A stretch of DNA of 64,000 nt from Patella vulgata (GCF_932274485.2 NC_065886.2:18055501-18119500), one strand, 5' to 3'; positions 1-12,546 are shown, numbered from the stretch's first letter. The notes: a model not told the origin generated them from the sequence alone. Numbers and translations: made by a program.

Positions 1-1425
1 AAAGGCGTCAAAGCGACTTCATTCATTGTTTTTTTGGGGGGTTTTTTGGGTTTTTTTGTACAATTTGTTGCACCACAGAAAATAGAAAAGGCTACACAAA
101 ATAAATGATGCAGTCGAATCTCGTCATCTGCAGATAATCTATATACTAATATTTGTGACTGTAATTTGTTGTGTCTGTTCATGGTTGGTGGCTACAGTAG
201 GGCTGTTCAGAGGAGGTAACCTAGGCCTGGTGGCGTTGGCCTACCACTTCCGGTTTCAGAGTTTTTCTACTTTCAACACGTTCAGCACCGGGTCATCCGC
301 TAGTAATGTTTATTAAAGTTTGTGAAACAACAGATATCAGACGAATACGTCAGTGTGATTCCAACCCTTCCATTAATTACTGTCATTTTCGGATTAAGAT
401 AAAGATAAACCCTAGGCCAGTCCATTTATTTATGAGCCCCCCCCCCCCCCAATTCCCTCACGACAAGATAAAGATGAAAGTTTGTTTTAAACTCAATCGA
501 ACAACGCCAAGGATGATGACGATGTTTAAGACTACAGTATGTGTATAAAAAGACTAAAATGAAATGAAATGAAATGCCAATGGGGTTTAACATCCTACTG
601 TTCTGCTCCGAACTAGGCTAATGAAGACGGGCATACGCCATGCAGTGTGCTATGAGGGAAAGTTTGCCCGGACAGCGGCACTACGGCTTACTCTTACATT
701 GAATTCCAACTGTCAAGAGATCTTTTACGTGCACGCCAATGTGTACACGGGACCTCGGTTTTTCGTCCCATCCGAACGACTAGACAGCTTTCCTTGTCAT
801 CCCCTCCGTCCTGCATCACTGACAAGGGGGAACCACGCCGGAAAATCTGGATGAACTTTCTCGGCCCAAGGCTTCAGCCTGCCAAACCTAAAGGTAAATC
901 TGACACTTATTTAATGAAAGAGGTATTAAATGTGATTATTTTGTGATCTTTGTGGCTAAAGTTATCAGGCCAGCTATTTGAACTATATCTACATTACCAC
1001 TGTGGTTAGTGTCCTTTTATAGTGGCTAAGTTGTCACTCAATCTACTTGAATTTTGACCAGCGCTGACTAATGCATGCCCGATGATTACCTTACTGTTTG
1101 ATTTGCAAGAGTTTTACGAACTTGAATGGCTTAAGATCTTTGATAGACAAAGAGGTGTGCTTATTGGTATTCTGGTAATGTTCCCTTGGGCGCCATCAGT
1201 AAGAAAAACTGCTGTCAGGCATTATGTTCGTTGCCTGGCAACCCGTATTATGATCTAAACCAATAGACCTACATTTATTGCTTGAACAATGTAGCACAGA
1301 CGCACCCACAATGGCACTCACAATTTAAAAAAAAAACAGGGCCCAAACGTCGTACATTTCCAGCCGTTCAGCTTCCATAGCTCACCCTTAGCACCTATGT
1401 TGTTACATTTATTTTTCCATTTCAG
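1..1425. other. Calponin-like intron or upstream sequence
   Basis: No exon supported. It contains a C-run at 440-450 and the SINE A at 557-868. The missing N-terminal exons of the calponin-like gene are not visible here. Confidence 0.5.
557..868 (-). repeat. SINE A (tRNA-derived), lacking its tRNA head
   Basis: Reads on the minus strand. The (GAAAT)n tail and TTAAACCCCA-like 3' end lie at the left, followed by the body shared with the other copies (GAAGACGGGCATACGCCAT, TTTTACGTGCA, GACAAGGGGGAACCACG). Similarity fades after CTCGGCC, so the tRNA-like 5' head is missing. Confidence 0.8.
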
Positions 1426-4400
1426 TCTCGTAATTAAAATTTATGAAGGCACACCTAACAAACCACCAAAATGTGACCATATAAAGTTAAAAGTTAACGC
1501 ACCAACGTCTCACTTCAAACAGGTGAGTATTTTGACCAGATCAAGATTATTAGTCTTGTATATATCGAAATCTCAGCTGAAGACATCAATTGGTCAATTA
1601 AGTACGGATCTCTGTTTTAAAACGATTCTTTATCGGTGTATATTATTAGTACAGATAAAGAATCGGTTTAAGACGAGTTATTTGCCCTTGAGTAGGTAAG
1701 CAAGAGACGGGCTATTTTATTGTGTCATTTCTCAAGATACATGTGTATACAGTCCTAGGACCATCTAGAAATCAGCCAGATTTCTTCAAGTTTAGGAATG
1801 TGACCTCAAAGATAATAGAGATCTGTTGAAGAGAATCTTGTCATCAACTTCTCAAAGATAATAAATTGTCGCCCAATTATTATCTATTTAGATGGTGCAG
1901 TGTTTAAGTGTCATATTACACTGCTCTATATTTAGAACTACAAGCTACATGTAGATGGGTTTGAGATTTTCAATTCAAATTGAACTAAAATAAGGGAATA
2001 AAAGAAAATAATCAAACTGGAAGTAGAAATAAACAAATTTAATAACAATTTAATATAATGTAAATAATATTGATTCAAATATTACATAAAGTAATAATAA
2101 GATATAGTTAGATGTAATATCTACTGCATCTTATTTTAGCCAGGTTATACAAATATCAGGTTCTATGAGATTTTCAATTCAAATTGAAATTGAATAAGAG
2201 AAATCAATCAAATTAAATATAGAAATAAACAAATATAACAATTTAGTATAATAATAAAAAAAATGGATTCAAATATTACACAAAGTAATAATAATAATAA
2301 GCTTATATAATGAGATGTAATATGTACAGCACCTTGTCTAAGCCAGGCTATAAAATATCTTACACTATTTTACTCATATACTTTGATATTGACCAATTTG
2401 ATGTTAACCAATTAAATGATTTTGGATTTTTTTCCTGGGGAGATTACTATCCATAAGTAAAACAAGCGTTGTTGAGCACATTATCCTTCTATACCTCTTG
2501 CCAGTGGCACTTTACATTCATCTATGAATATTTATTTCCATAGAAAGGGCTCATTGTTGAAATATTTACGGCCTATTGAGCCATCGTACATGTATATTAT
2601 ATGTGAACACAGGGTACAAATTTACAAACTTATCAATTATTATTTAAGAAAATTTGATCCAAAAATATCTTATGTTGGTGCATAAATATGAACATTTAAT
2701 GATTTTTTAAATAGAGGGAGAGGTTACCAAAAACATATTTAATATACAGCGTTGCCATGCAAGAGACGCCAACATTTTGCAAGAGATGGACAGAGAACAA
2801 GCTTTAAAAAAATGTTTTTCGTACAATCAGGTATCATAATGCAGGCAGACACGGTTTGAAGTATCGACTGGATTCAAGAACTTTGGGATATAAACATATA
2901 AGCGGACAAGATAAAAACGTGATTTTCCGCGTTTGTCGACTTTCCATGCAGGCTACGGATTCCTTTCTGATTATTTTGGATATGCTAATAACACTCTTCA
3001 GCTCCTCATAATACTTCCATTTATTTGACAGATCAGATTCATAATCTGATAATCCCCCATTAAAATTTCTACAATAATGGTATTCAAAATGGCATATTCT
3101 TGTCCATTCTATTGCATTAAATTTGTCTTTGTAATGTTCTTGGAGAGTTGTAATTGTGTCTGTTTGATCAAGTTCATCAGAAATCACACTAAGATTTGTC
3201 AATTGCAATTTACATGAAATTTCCACATACAAATCATATAAAGAAGTATTATTTTTATGTTGTATACCGTTGTCAATAAGTTTATTGTTTATTTCAACAG
3301 ATAGTTTCTGGCAGAAATTTATGCGATCACTATATGAAAAAATATAATTTAATATAGATACACTTTTAACATAAATCTTCTTGTCAATTTCCTTCACGTT
3401 TTGATCAGTTCTTTTAAATGCACTTAAGACATTGTGTTTCTTCAGTTTAATGTTATCTGTTTTCATACAGGTTGAATATTTTCGAAGCCAGACACTTTAA
3501 AAACCATCTTAACCTGGGGGAAAATATAACAATGTTTTAATTATAGTACTATAAACCTGCTTTTTCGTATCCTTTAAATGAAAATTGAGTTCCAATATTG
3601 TAGTTATTAGTATAATTTATTCAAGTCAATATCAAAATATAAGTGTAAATATATTACGGGTGGTGTAAATAAACAAATAAAATCAATTATAGGTGGGTGT
3701 AATATCAAAATATAAAATAAATAGAACTATCATTATGAGAGATATCTGATGTCTGAAATCATTTTAAATATAAACTATCCTTCAACTTTTGCACTGAATC
3801 AAGTATTAATTTGATATTATAAATTCGTACTTTTCAGTTCACTTAAATCTAATATATATATAAAGTCAAATGAAATATATTGTTAAATTTGATTTCATCT
3901 AGAGAAAACATACATAAATCATGATACAATAATTTGATAGGAAGTCGCGATGGTTAAGTGAGTAAGACGCTGGCTCGCTAGCCTAGAGGTCCCGGACCTT
4001 AAACCCCATTTCATTTCCTAATTTGATATTTGACATAAATCGACGAGTATTTTAAATCGCTATTATTTTACTAAACAAGTATTTACTAAATATTTTAAAA
4101 TCATACCCATTGGCTTAGTAGAATTGTGATATAAATCAATGAAATTAAAAAAAAGGTTATTTTACTTAAATAGCTGGTATAAAGTAGAAATATACCTTCT
4201 ATTAAATCATATCACCGATGCTATAATAACTACCTAATCAATATCAAATCTTATTCTTACACTTACACAATTCATACAATATAAAAACATAAATAATATG
4301 AAATAGGGGGCGGGGGGAACATTCCATAGTTTTGCTCCGACTTGGCAAATAAAGACGGGCATACGCCATACAGTGTGCTTTGAGCTATAATTTGCCCAGA

Positions 4401-7054
4401 CACCGGCTCTACAGCCTACTAAATTGAATTCCAACTGCCATGGGATCTTTTACTTTTGCTCCAATGTGTACACAGGTTTTTCATCCAATCCGAATGACTA
4501 TACGTTATCCCTTGGCAGGCCCTCGTTCGCGCCACTGACAAGGAGGAACCACTCCGGATAATCCCAATCAACTTTCTTCCACAACGCAGGGATCGAACAT
4601 GGGACCTCCAGGTTAGCGAGCCAATGTTTACCTCACTGAGCCATCATGACTCCCGAAATAAAGTAAAAACATTTTACATACAATAAATAAAGAGACTTAC
4701 CTTTAAATCAAAACAGAGTTCTAATATTGCAGTTATTAATTCAAGTGACGATTAGATGTTCGTTGTCATTTGTTCCTGAGGTTTTACGTCCACTTGCACC
4801 AAGGATGATATTCTAGACAAGACGATTTAGACTAATACTACTACCTGGTGCTTTAACGTCTGCTTCCACAGAAGTGATGTCACAGAATATTTGTCCGCGA
4901 ATTTAAAGGCTGGAATTTCCAGCCTACTTATTTTCTAATAATTTGATTAGTGGATGTGTAATCATTTTTCTAAACACCATTGGAAAACTAGAGGTTTATC
5001 CATTGATTGGTTAAAAACCAATCTTGACTAACTTAAATCCTTCAAGTGTCATATTGAGTAATTTGTATATAATTAGTGTTAAGCTGTTAATAAAAATGTT
5101 ATATATAAAAAGAGCTTTTTATTTTAGAAATTAAAATGTTGTCATTTGATACTCACAATGGCAGGTTTATAGCTATCAACACTTATCTAACTGAACTATT
5201 TATATCAGGCCAATAATGCCACTCAAGTTGGACATGTTGTTTAGATTAGCATTCCAGGCAATTAAAAATCAGTGAACCGGGCCAAACCCAAACATCCAGA
5301 ATTTAGCTCTTTTTTCTAGATGGTCCTAGGGGTGTATAAAAAATATTGCTTTTGTGCAGTTTTGTAGCAAGATCATTCCTAAAAGAAAATGTCAAATTAT
5401 TCTAAATTAATGTATCTTTTGTAATATTTCAGATGGAAAACATAGAACTATTTCTGAAGGCTTGTAATGCGTATGGAGTTAAACAGTCAAGTTTATTCTT
5501 GACCTCCGATCTATTCGAAGGAAGGAATATGGCTATGGTCCTGGCGACCATTTTGCAATTGGGAACTGAGGTATGAAAGTTTCTTATTAACTTATGTTAT
5601 ATTGGCAAATAGTAGTCGGCATGTTATATTTATGAATATGGGATGTCAAAAATAACTTAATTTTAATGTGCTTCAATTACACGTAATAACGACCGAAGCC
5701 GTTAGGTGACATTTAGCACTTTAGGGCAGCAAAATCATTAGTAGATTTAATGTAACCTTTTTTTAAAAAAAGTTTGAAATTTATTCAAGATAAGGGGATT
5801 TGATTTTAAACATATGCTATAGGTGTTTCGTCGCGTTGCCGGAATTTTGGGACACGAAATAAATCATGATTTTAAGGCATTATTGACCGCAGATATACAC
5901 GGGGAAAGACAATTTAGGGAGATATTAACGGGTCATGTCTAATCTTTTAGAGGCATTTATCAACTGGATAGAGCAATAAACAATAACACATACTTGTGGA
6001 AGAAGAATTACTGATTTATTTTTAGGCGACGTTTCGAAGAGTATTTTCCCAATGTTTTCAAGCAAGTACTATTTGGTCCTATCTACTGCAAAAAAACATA
6101 TTTTTAATTGTATATCTTCTCTCTTTTCAGGCGCAAAGACACGGATTCAATGGGCCAACATGTGGATCAAAGCCAACTGAAAAACACGTCACTAACTTCT
6201 CTGAAGAACAATTAAGAGCTGGAGAATGTATTATTGGTCTCCAAGCAGGAACAAACAAACTAGCTTCCCAGAAAGGAATGAGCATTGGATCAGTCCGACA
6301 CGTTGCTGATATCAAAGTAGAAGACCAGTGTTCAGAAGGACAGGGTGTTATCGGTCTTCAATCAGGTACAAATAAATTCGCTTCCCAGAAAGGTATGTCC
6401 TTCGGAGCTGTTCGTCATATTGCTGACATCCGTGCTGATGATGCTTGTTCTGAAGGTCAGGGAGTCATTGGCCTCCAGTCTGGTACCAACAAATGTGCCA
6501 GTCAGGCTGGCATGGTGATGGGAGCTGTAAGACACGTCTCTGATATCCGATGTGATAATGCTATTCAGGATGGACAGGGTGTCATTGGTCTCCAGTCCGG
6601 TACAAACAAATTCGCCTCCCAGAGCGGTATGAGTTTCGGTTCAGTCCGCCACATTGCTGATATCCGAGCTGATGATCAAGCACAGGATGGACAGGGAATT
6701 ATTGGTTTACAATCCGGATCTAACAAATTTGCCTCCCAAAAAGGTATGTCTTTCGGAGCTGTACGTCACGTATCTGACATCCGTGCTGATAATGCTACTC
6801 AGGATGGTCAGGGAATTATTAGTCTCCAGTCAGGTACCAACCAGTTTGCATCACAGAAGGGTATGATGGGTATGGGTGCTATGAGGCACATTTCGGATAT
6901 CAAAGTTGAGGATATGGCTGCTGAATCAAAATCTGCTATTAATCTACAGTATGGTAACCCATCTGGTGCCAACCAGTCTGGTATGTCCTTTGGTGGCCGA
7001 AGAGATATCATGAAAACAAAGCGAGCAGAGGCTGTAACCGAAGAGGACTCTTAA
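1426..7054 (+). CDS. Calponin-like protein with CH domain and CLIK repeats (5'-partial)
   Basis: Actin-binding, muscle/cytoskeletal calponin family. Visible exons are 1426-1522, 5433-5570 and 6131-7054, each with AG/GT borders and matching phase, giving about 385 residues and a TAA stop. The first exon ends FKQ and the second begins MENIELFLKAC, which joins into the FKQMENI signature of type-3 calponin homology domains; LFEGRNMA follows, as in calponin and myophilin. The last exon encodes six good 23-26-residue calponin repeats (GVIGLQSGTNKFASQ-G-M) plus a degenerate seventh. The N-terminal half of the CH domain and the start codon are not found and probably lie upstream of the window. The repeat number exceeds the three of vertebrate calponin and is closer to invertebrate calponin-like and UNC-87-type proteins. 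The first exon (1426-1522) is the least conserved part and the least certain. Confidence 0.9.
1963..2357. repeat. Two-copy tandem duplication (~203-bp period)
   Basis: The segment starting GAGATTTTCAATTCAAATTG at about 1963 recurs at about 2167. Both copies run on through AAATATTACA-AAAGTAATAATA and GATGTAATAT to an AGCCAGG block. AT-rich intronic tandem duplication with moderate divergence and no coding content. Confidence 0.75.
2834..3512 (-). CDS. Hypothetical 210-aa protein antisense in a calponin intron
   Basis: An ORF from ATG at 3466 to 2834 lies in the large calponin intron on the opposite strand. I do not recognise the family: no signal peptide, no membrane segment, mixed charged composition, with a Cys/His/Tyr-rich middle (ICHFEYHYC). 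Its length is unusual for chance in such AT-rich DNA. Upstream on the same strand a pyrimidine-rich acceptor (TTTTCCCCCAG) ends at 3513, and a donor-like AAAG/GTAAGT occurs at 4699, so a non-coding 5' exon is possible. A 14-codon upstream ORF (ATG at 3507) ends in a TGA that overlaps the main ATG as ATGA. It could instead be a fragment of a decayed mobile element. Confidence 0.4.
3941..4018 (+). repeat. SINE A, internally deleted (head joined to tail)
   Basis: A tRNA-like head (TGGTTAAGTGAGTAAGACGC, then GCTCGCTAGCCT) is joined directly to the family 3' end CTTAAACCCCATTTCATTTC; almost the whole body is missing. Confidence 0.75.
4297..4655 (-). repeat. SINE A, near full length
   Basis: Minus-strand copy with diverged tail at left, the conserved GACGGGCATACGCCATACAG body block, and the tRNA-like head at right (GCGAGCCAATG...CTCACTGAGCCATCATGACTCCCG read on plus). 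Confidence 0.8.
5948..6082 (+). repeat. Fragment of the GACGTTTCGAAG repeat (Penelope-like terminal sequence?)
   Basis: Contains GAGGCATTT, then CTGGATAGAGCAATA, CACATACTTGTGGA and GGCGACGTTTCGAAGAGTAT in the same order as the element at 51876-52380. GACGTTTCGA motifs followed by TCAAG are typical of the terminal repeats of Penelope-like retroelements, but no coding part is present, so the class is an inference. Confidence 0.5.
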
Positions 7055-7900
7055 TGGACTCAACTAAACAAGAAACTGTTCCGTGCCAGGGTTGAATGCA
7101 CTTAAAATACTGGAAATCAATTCAAATCCCAGAATCACTTACTGATATGAAATAAACGTGATTACCTTTCGCTTTTTTTTTCTCTTCTTCAAATTTTGAG
7201 CCATTTCAATGGGTTTTTTTCTCTGAAAATGACTGTATATATGTACGCTTTTCTTTTAAGTTTCTTCCGTCACGCAAGTGTATTTAATGCCGATTTGTCT
7301 TTAATGTGCTCAATTTTATGAAATATGTAAGGGAATATCCTAAACCCATTAAAGTTATTAAGCTTAGACCTTAAAAGTATCCTTAATAACAAAATGACAT
7401 ATCATAAAAGTAGCCCCACAAATTTTATTTCGTTAATTTATTTTCTTTTTTTTTACTTAATTTATTTACTTTCCTTGTACTTGAATATAAAAAAAGGATG
7501 TCAGCGTCCCCGCTCTCTATCTCTTAGATGTGACGTAAATGTGTTGAAAACATATTGTGGATGACAGTTAAAATAATCTAACAATAAAAATATAAAACCG
7601 TATAAAAAAATAAATAAAAACCGATGAGAACCTAGATGGACTGTTGTAGGGTACAAAATATCAGAATTTTCGATGTACTATACAGATTCCCAGATTAAAC
7701 GTCTTTTTTATGCTTATACTCTTACAAGATATCTTTCATCATCGCTACAGGACATACAACAAAACACGCTGGGCCAGACGAAACAACCAAAATGTACAAA
7801 ACAATAACACAAATTGTTTTTTTTTTCACTTCACAATCCAGGTATATATTAGAATAATGTGGTTCGAAGCGTATTTATGATTGAATAAAATTATTGTTCA
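7055..7900 (+). other. Calponin-like 3' UTR region
   Basis: AT-rich non-coding sequence after the calponin stop. An AATAAA polyadenylation hexamer lies at 7151-7156 and another near 7884. No further ORF of note; assignment as UTR is inferred from position. Confidence 0.5.
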
Positions 7901-8006
7901 TTTGAAGAAGTCGTTTGTTTGGGTTTTTTTCTTCTGAATATATACATGTCCAACATAGGCTTGGTGCCTTTATACATGTATATGTTTATCGTTCACTAAT
8001 TAAATA

Positions 8007-8261
8007 GGGAGCCACGGTGGCTAAGTGAGTAAAATGCCGGCTCGCTAGCCTGGAGGTCGCCGGTTCGATCCCGGTGTTGACCGAGAAAGTTCATTGGTAT
8101 GCAAGCTTAAGATCCCATGTCCGTTGGAATTCGATATAAGATGAGGCCGTAGCGCCACTGCCCGGGCAAAATTTCCCCCATAGCACACTGTATGGCGTGT
8201 GCCTGTCTTCATAAGCCCAGTCGCAGCAGAACAGTAGGACATTAAACCCCCATTTCATTTC
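8007..8261 (+). repeat. SINE A with intact tRNA-like head, internal deletion
   Basis: Starts GGAGCCACGGTGGCTAAGTG (box A) and carries GGTTCGATCCC (box B), then jumps from GAGAAAGTTCAT to the distal body GATCCCATGTCC and ends GACATTAAACCCCCATTTC. A good copy for defining the Pol III promoter of the family. Confidence 0.85.
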
Positions 8262-9131
8262 AAGTTCACTTGCACTGATACCCATTTCACCACAGAACAA
8301 GCATGCCAAATTTCATATCGCTAGTACTGGACTTGGCGGAGCGGAAGATTACCAAGAGTATGTGATCATTCCATATTCAATAGTCACCCAACATAAGGAA
8401 ACTGGACTCCACCCTTGTTCGAATAAGGATGTGGATAGCCCCAAAGAAATATAAGCTGAATAATGAAGTTTATAGCCCTCCTACCCCTAACCAAATATTC
8501 CCTCATAAAACGAAATGAATAACAGTAATAGTTTTATTACAATATCATTACGCAGGTCTTCCGACAGATTTTTTTTTGCGCCGGAGGATGAACAATTTTG
8601 CCCGCCCGTCCCCCAATTCCACAGGTGCAAGGACATTAAGACAGTAAATACATGTACACTACAATACATTTATGTTCAAAGAATCTTAAGTGTTCCGTTT
8701 GATTAAAGCTAATCCCACTTAACACTGCTGTAAAGGAAGCAAATTTTTGTTCCAAATTATGACTGGTCAATAGTCCGATTAACAACCAATAGGTAACTGC
8801 GTAACAATATCATTACGCTTTAAACAGAGCTCCAAATTTGACCAAATATGTTTACATAACGTTACGTCATGACTCATGATTTTATTTTGCCCAATTAACC
8901 AGGGCATAGCAGAATATTGCAGAAAAACTAATTGCGTGACAAACGAGGCTATCAACACGGGTACAATGTAAAACATACTGTTTGGAGACGAACATACTTT
9001 CACCGTTTTTAATATACCTTAAATCACTGTCCAAAGTTTTAGGGAAGACCCCAGATTAAACGAAGTGCTGTCAAGTTGCTCTACTTGGGATAGCTTTGAT
9101 TGAACGGGAAGAATAGACACACTCCCTCAAA

Positions 9132-9363
9132 AGTTGTTAGCACGTGCGCGCTGTATTATAAGGCCTGTCATTGAGTCAACTGGCGTGGTTTCGAATCCCC
9201 GGTTGTACGTGACAAGGAGTTGCCTGTCCAACCTCGTGGGTTTTCTCCGGGTCCTCCGGTTTCCTCCCACTACTAAAGACCCCTACGCGCAAGCGAATTA
9301 TTGAAATAAAATTAAACCTAGTTTGTGTCGCGTGGACGTTAAACCTCATTTCTCTCTCTCCCT
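9132..9363 (+). repeat. SINE B (tRNA-derived, Meta-like core)
   Basis: Head with GTTAGCACGTGCG and box-B-like GGTTTCGAATCCCC; core GGGTTTTCTCCGGGTCCTCC and GGTTTCCTCCCAC; tail TGGACGTTAAACCTCATTTC followed by (TC)n. The core resembles the conserved central domain reported for MetaSINEs; that match is from memory. Confidence 0.8.
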
Positions 9364-9689
9364 CAAAAGTTCAAGTATCAGAAGCCAATCCAGAAATGGC
9401 CAGAGAGGGATTTCTCTGGCCATTGCTTCAGGAATATGGTCATCCCAAACTTAGGCTGCTTGTCTACAGCTAGCTCCGCTTGAGAACAGGCCCTAAGCTA
9501 ATTACCCGACATTTTAATTCCTACATCGACGATTTTAGTCGAAAACACTGAGTATGCTTTTAGTAATTTTTAGAAGTATTTAATTCTCTTCTATTGTCAT
9601 ATTGAATGGAATTAAATATGTTTATTTAGCCGCTGTGGGTATGAAAGATGTCAAACTAATCAAAGCCGAATCACAAAATAGTCCTCTAA

Positions 9690-10140
9690 TTATTCAATAT
9701 GGCGGCGCCCATAAAAGGTAATTTCACAGAGGCGGTTATGTTTGCGGTATCTAACCTTGTTTTGAAAGATAAACAGATTGAAACTCTAAAGACAGTTTAC
9801 AATTACAAATATTGCAATATTACCCACTAGCACATATTATATATCGCTTTTACCGGATTGGCAGAAGTTGACATTTTGCTAAAGACATGTGTTTACATAA
9901 AACACGTGCTTGATCGGGTTATTTTTACTCTGTTGTGTACACAGAGCTGTAGTCCAGACGATAAGTCCCGCCCCAAAATGATCACGTGAGCGTTTTAAAT
10001 GGCGGCTAAATAGGGCAGTGATCATAATGACGTATGACGTAGATGGATCGCTGCGTGCAGTTTGGAATATGGTGAGATGGGCGACAGCTGGGACACTTGT
10101 CCAGGGGCCAGGAGACTAGCGGGGCTCGGAGATATGCCGA
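9690..10140. promoter_or_regulatory. Promoter-like cluster (YY1, GC box, E-box, CRE motifs)
   Basis: Within about 450 bp are two ATGGCGGC (YY1-like) sites near 9701 and 9998, a GC box CCCGCCCC near 9970, a CACGTG E-box near 9984, and paired CRE-like TGACGTATGACGTA near 10030. The local GC content is higher than around it. No coding exon can be linked to it; a short reading frame beginning MGDSWDTCPG at about 10077 may be accidental. It could start a non-coding RNA or a gene whose exons are not recognised here. Confidence 0.35.
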
Positions 10141-10895
10141 GTAATTTTTTTTTTAAGTTGTGGGTATACACTGTAGAGATCGTAAAGTAGAAGAAAACTG
10201 GTGACTTTTATTAATGTGGGTACCTAGTGGCGTGGTTAGGATTAAAATCGGATTCTGTAAATCCACTTCCGTTTGAATACACTTCAACATGATTTTGGGT
10301 TTTGAAAAAAAAAACGAATAGTTTATGTGATGACAGCATTTTCTTTTTGATATTTTGGAGTCTGATGGTCACGGTTTTGGTTTTTCCATTTGTTTGCGTG
10401 CTTAAAATGTCCTGTCAAAATCGTGCACATCTGATTATTATTACATGAGTAAAACTAAATAAAACGTAGTACATATATTTGGTATGGCATAAGTTGTGTT
10501 AAATTTCAGTTTCTGTGTTTTAGCAAAGTGACCTCCCTGACAGGGCAAGGGGGGTGGGGTGGGTTGGGCCTAGAAATTTTTGGAAAAGATACATGGTCTC
10601 TAGCTTCATTTTGGGGTATATATGAGACACTTTGATCAGTTTGATTGTGTATAAAACAGATACCAACAAATTTTATATTCAGTACTAATATTTATTTTCT
10701 TGGTAAAGAAGAAACTACATATAAGTATAAATAAGCTTTTGTAACTGCCAGACCAATAAATTAACATAAATTATATAGCAGTATAACTATATTTATGAGA
10801 TCAAAGCAAATATAATGTACATTTATTACAGCGTATTTTTGATAAACTGATAAATAAGACTTTCAAGTAATATATGTGTATCAATAAAGCATTAC

Positions 10896-11075
10896 TTAAA
10901 GATGCATTCTGTATGGTTATTGCTATAATAGTTCAAAAATAGATAACCAAAATTATGATAATAGAAAATTTATTGCATGTGAATAAATGTCTAACTAATA
11001 GTTTATATAACATTTAAAGCCAAAATAAAGACCTGCAATAGACAGATTTTTAGCTCTTACATAATGCATCTTTAA
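10896..11075. mobile_element. TTAA-flanked MITE (AAAGATGCAT family)
   Basis: Ends are inverted: TTAAAGATGCATTCTG at the left and CATAATGCATCTTTAA at the right, with the internal landmark GACCTGCAATAGACAGATTTTTAGCTC. Both ends abut TTAA, as expected for piggyBac-type target sites, though TTAA could also be part of the TIR. Non-coding. Confidence 0.6.
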
Positions 11076-11494
11076 AAAAATCGGTATGGTATTTAACATA
11101 ATCTCAACAGTAGGCCTACATTACCAGATTACCAATAGGAATACAATTTTGTTTTTTTTTTTACATTTGAGTTTTACTCTACTTTTCTATTGTGTCGATT
11201 GTATTGGAAATGGTTATAACCCCAAAAACAGTTAAGACACTTTTCCATAAATCTACACAGCACAGCCCTGCATACAAATACTGACAATTTAATTAATCAA
11301 CAGGGTTACATGATCTGAATAAAATAATAAATAAATAAAAATAAACAAAATCAGATTGCAAGACTAGAAACCTTAAAACCTGTTTGATACCTTTTTCTTT
11401 GTCTTTTTTCTAGTTAGGGAATTTATGACCAGACAGTATCTAGATTCCTAAAAGCACAACTGAAAGTATGATCCTAAAATTGTCTATCAATAAA

Positions 11495-11833
11495 TGAAAT
11501 GAAATGAAATGGGGTTTAATGTTCTACTGTTCTGCTATGACTGGGCTAATGAAGACGGACATACACCATAGTGTGCTGTGAGGAAAATTTTGCCCGAACT
11601 GCGGCGCTACAGCCTACTCTCATATAAAATTCTTGTATGTTCAAGCCCATGTTCAAGGGACCACGTTTTTTCTTCCCATCCAAACATCTATTCCCTGTAC
11701 CTTTCCAGGCCCTCTGTCCTGCATCATTGACAAGGGGGGAAACAAGCAGGAAAATACAGCTAACACTGGGATCGAACAGAAGACCTTCATGTTAGCGAGC
11801 CAAAGTCTTACTCACTGAGCCTCTGTTGCTCCC
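11495..11833 (-). repeat. SINE A, full length with 13-bp target-site duplication
   Basis: A complete minus-strand copy from the (GAAAT)n tail to the tRNA-like head (GAGCCTCTGTTGCTCCC on plus). It is flanked by identical GTCTATCAATAAA at 11482-11494 and 11834-11846, the signature of LINE-mediated retrotransposition. Confidence 0.9.
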
Positions 11834-12546
11834 GTCTATCAATAAAGTAAATTTGTTAATATAACCAGTTTTTTTTCACCTGTAATCACCATACATGTAC
11901 TTTAATTCGCAGGGATTTGGAATAATTCCTTACCTTACACATACATGTACAAAAATAAACTCTGTAATAATAATAATAATAATAATGAAAAACAATAACA
12001 TATTCTATTTTAAACAGCACCATTCTTTGTGGCAAGCCATTGATCTGGCAAGTCATTCATCTTAAATGTTTTATAGAAAGAACATTCATGTCAGGGACAC
12101 TCTCAGAGGTCACAATTTTCAGAGCAGAGTAGCAAAACTTTCAGAGCATAGCAACATAATTTTCAGAGCATTAACTATTTTGTGACATAACTTTCAGAGC
12201 ATAGTGACATAAATGTTTCACACATCTGCCTAGGTTAACAGGTAACAGACAAACATCTGAATAGATAAATATTTTTTGAAAATACAGTTTTTAAAGAAAT
12301 TCTCCTCAAATAATCTAGAAAAGTTTCTTCTTAAAATATTTAAAATGTACCTGGTAATTTTCATAGTTTTGAATTAATAATAGTTTATAGAACTCCAAAA
12401 CAGAGGTAAAATACACATTATAAATAGATTCTGAAAAAAAAAATCTGGAGCTGGTCAAGAACTCTATATAATGAGGACAACGTGGTAATTCCCTTAATCA
12501 ACAATCACAAAGACAAAAACTTGGGAAGAACATATCGGAAAAGAAC

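Larger units (their letters stand above)
10141..12540. other. Intergenic, no gene recognised
   Basis: AT-rich sequence with only short chance ORFs. It holds a TTAA-flanked MITE (10896-11075), a SINE A with target duplications (11495-11833) and an (AAT)n run near 11972-11988. Confidence 0.6.

Noticed and set aside
8007-8085. tRNA gene candidate
   Set aside because: Boxes A and B are present but it is the head of a SINE with body and tail attached; the clover-leaf is poor and many copies exist.
10077-10145. Possible first coding exon (MGDSWDTCPG...)
   Set aside because: No downstream exon in matching phase was found and the frame is short; kept only as part of the promoter-like finding.
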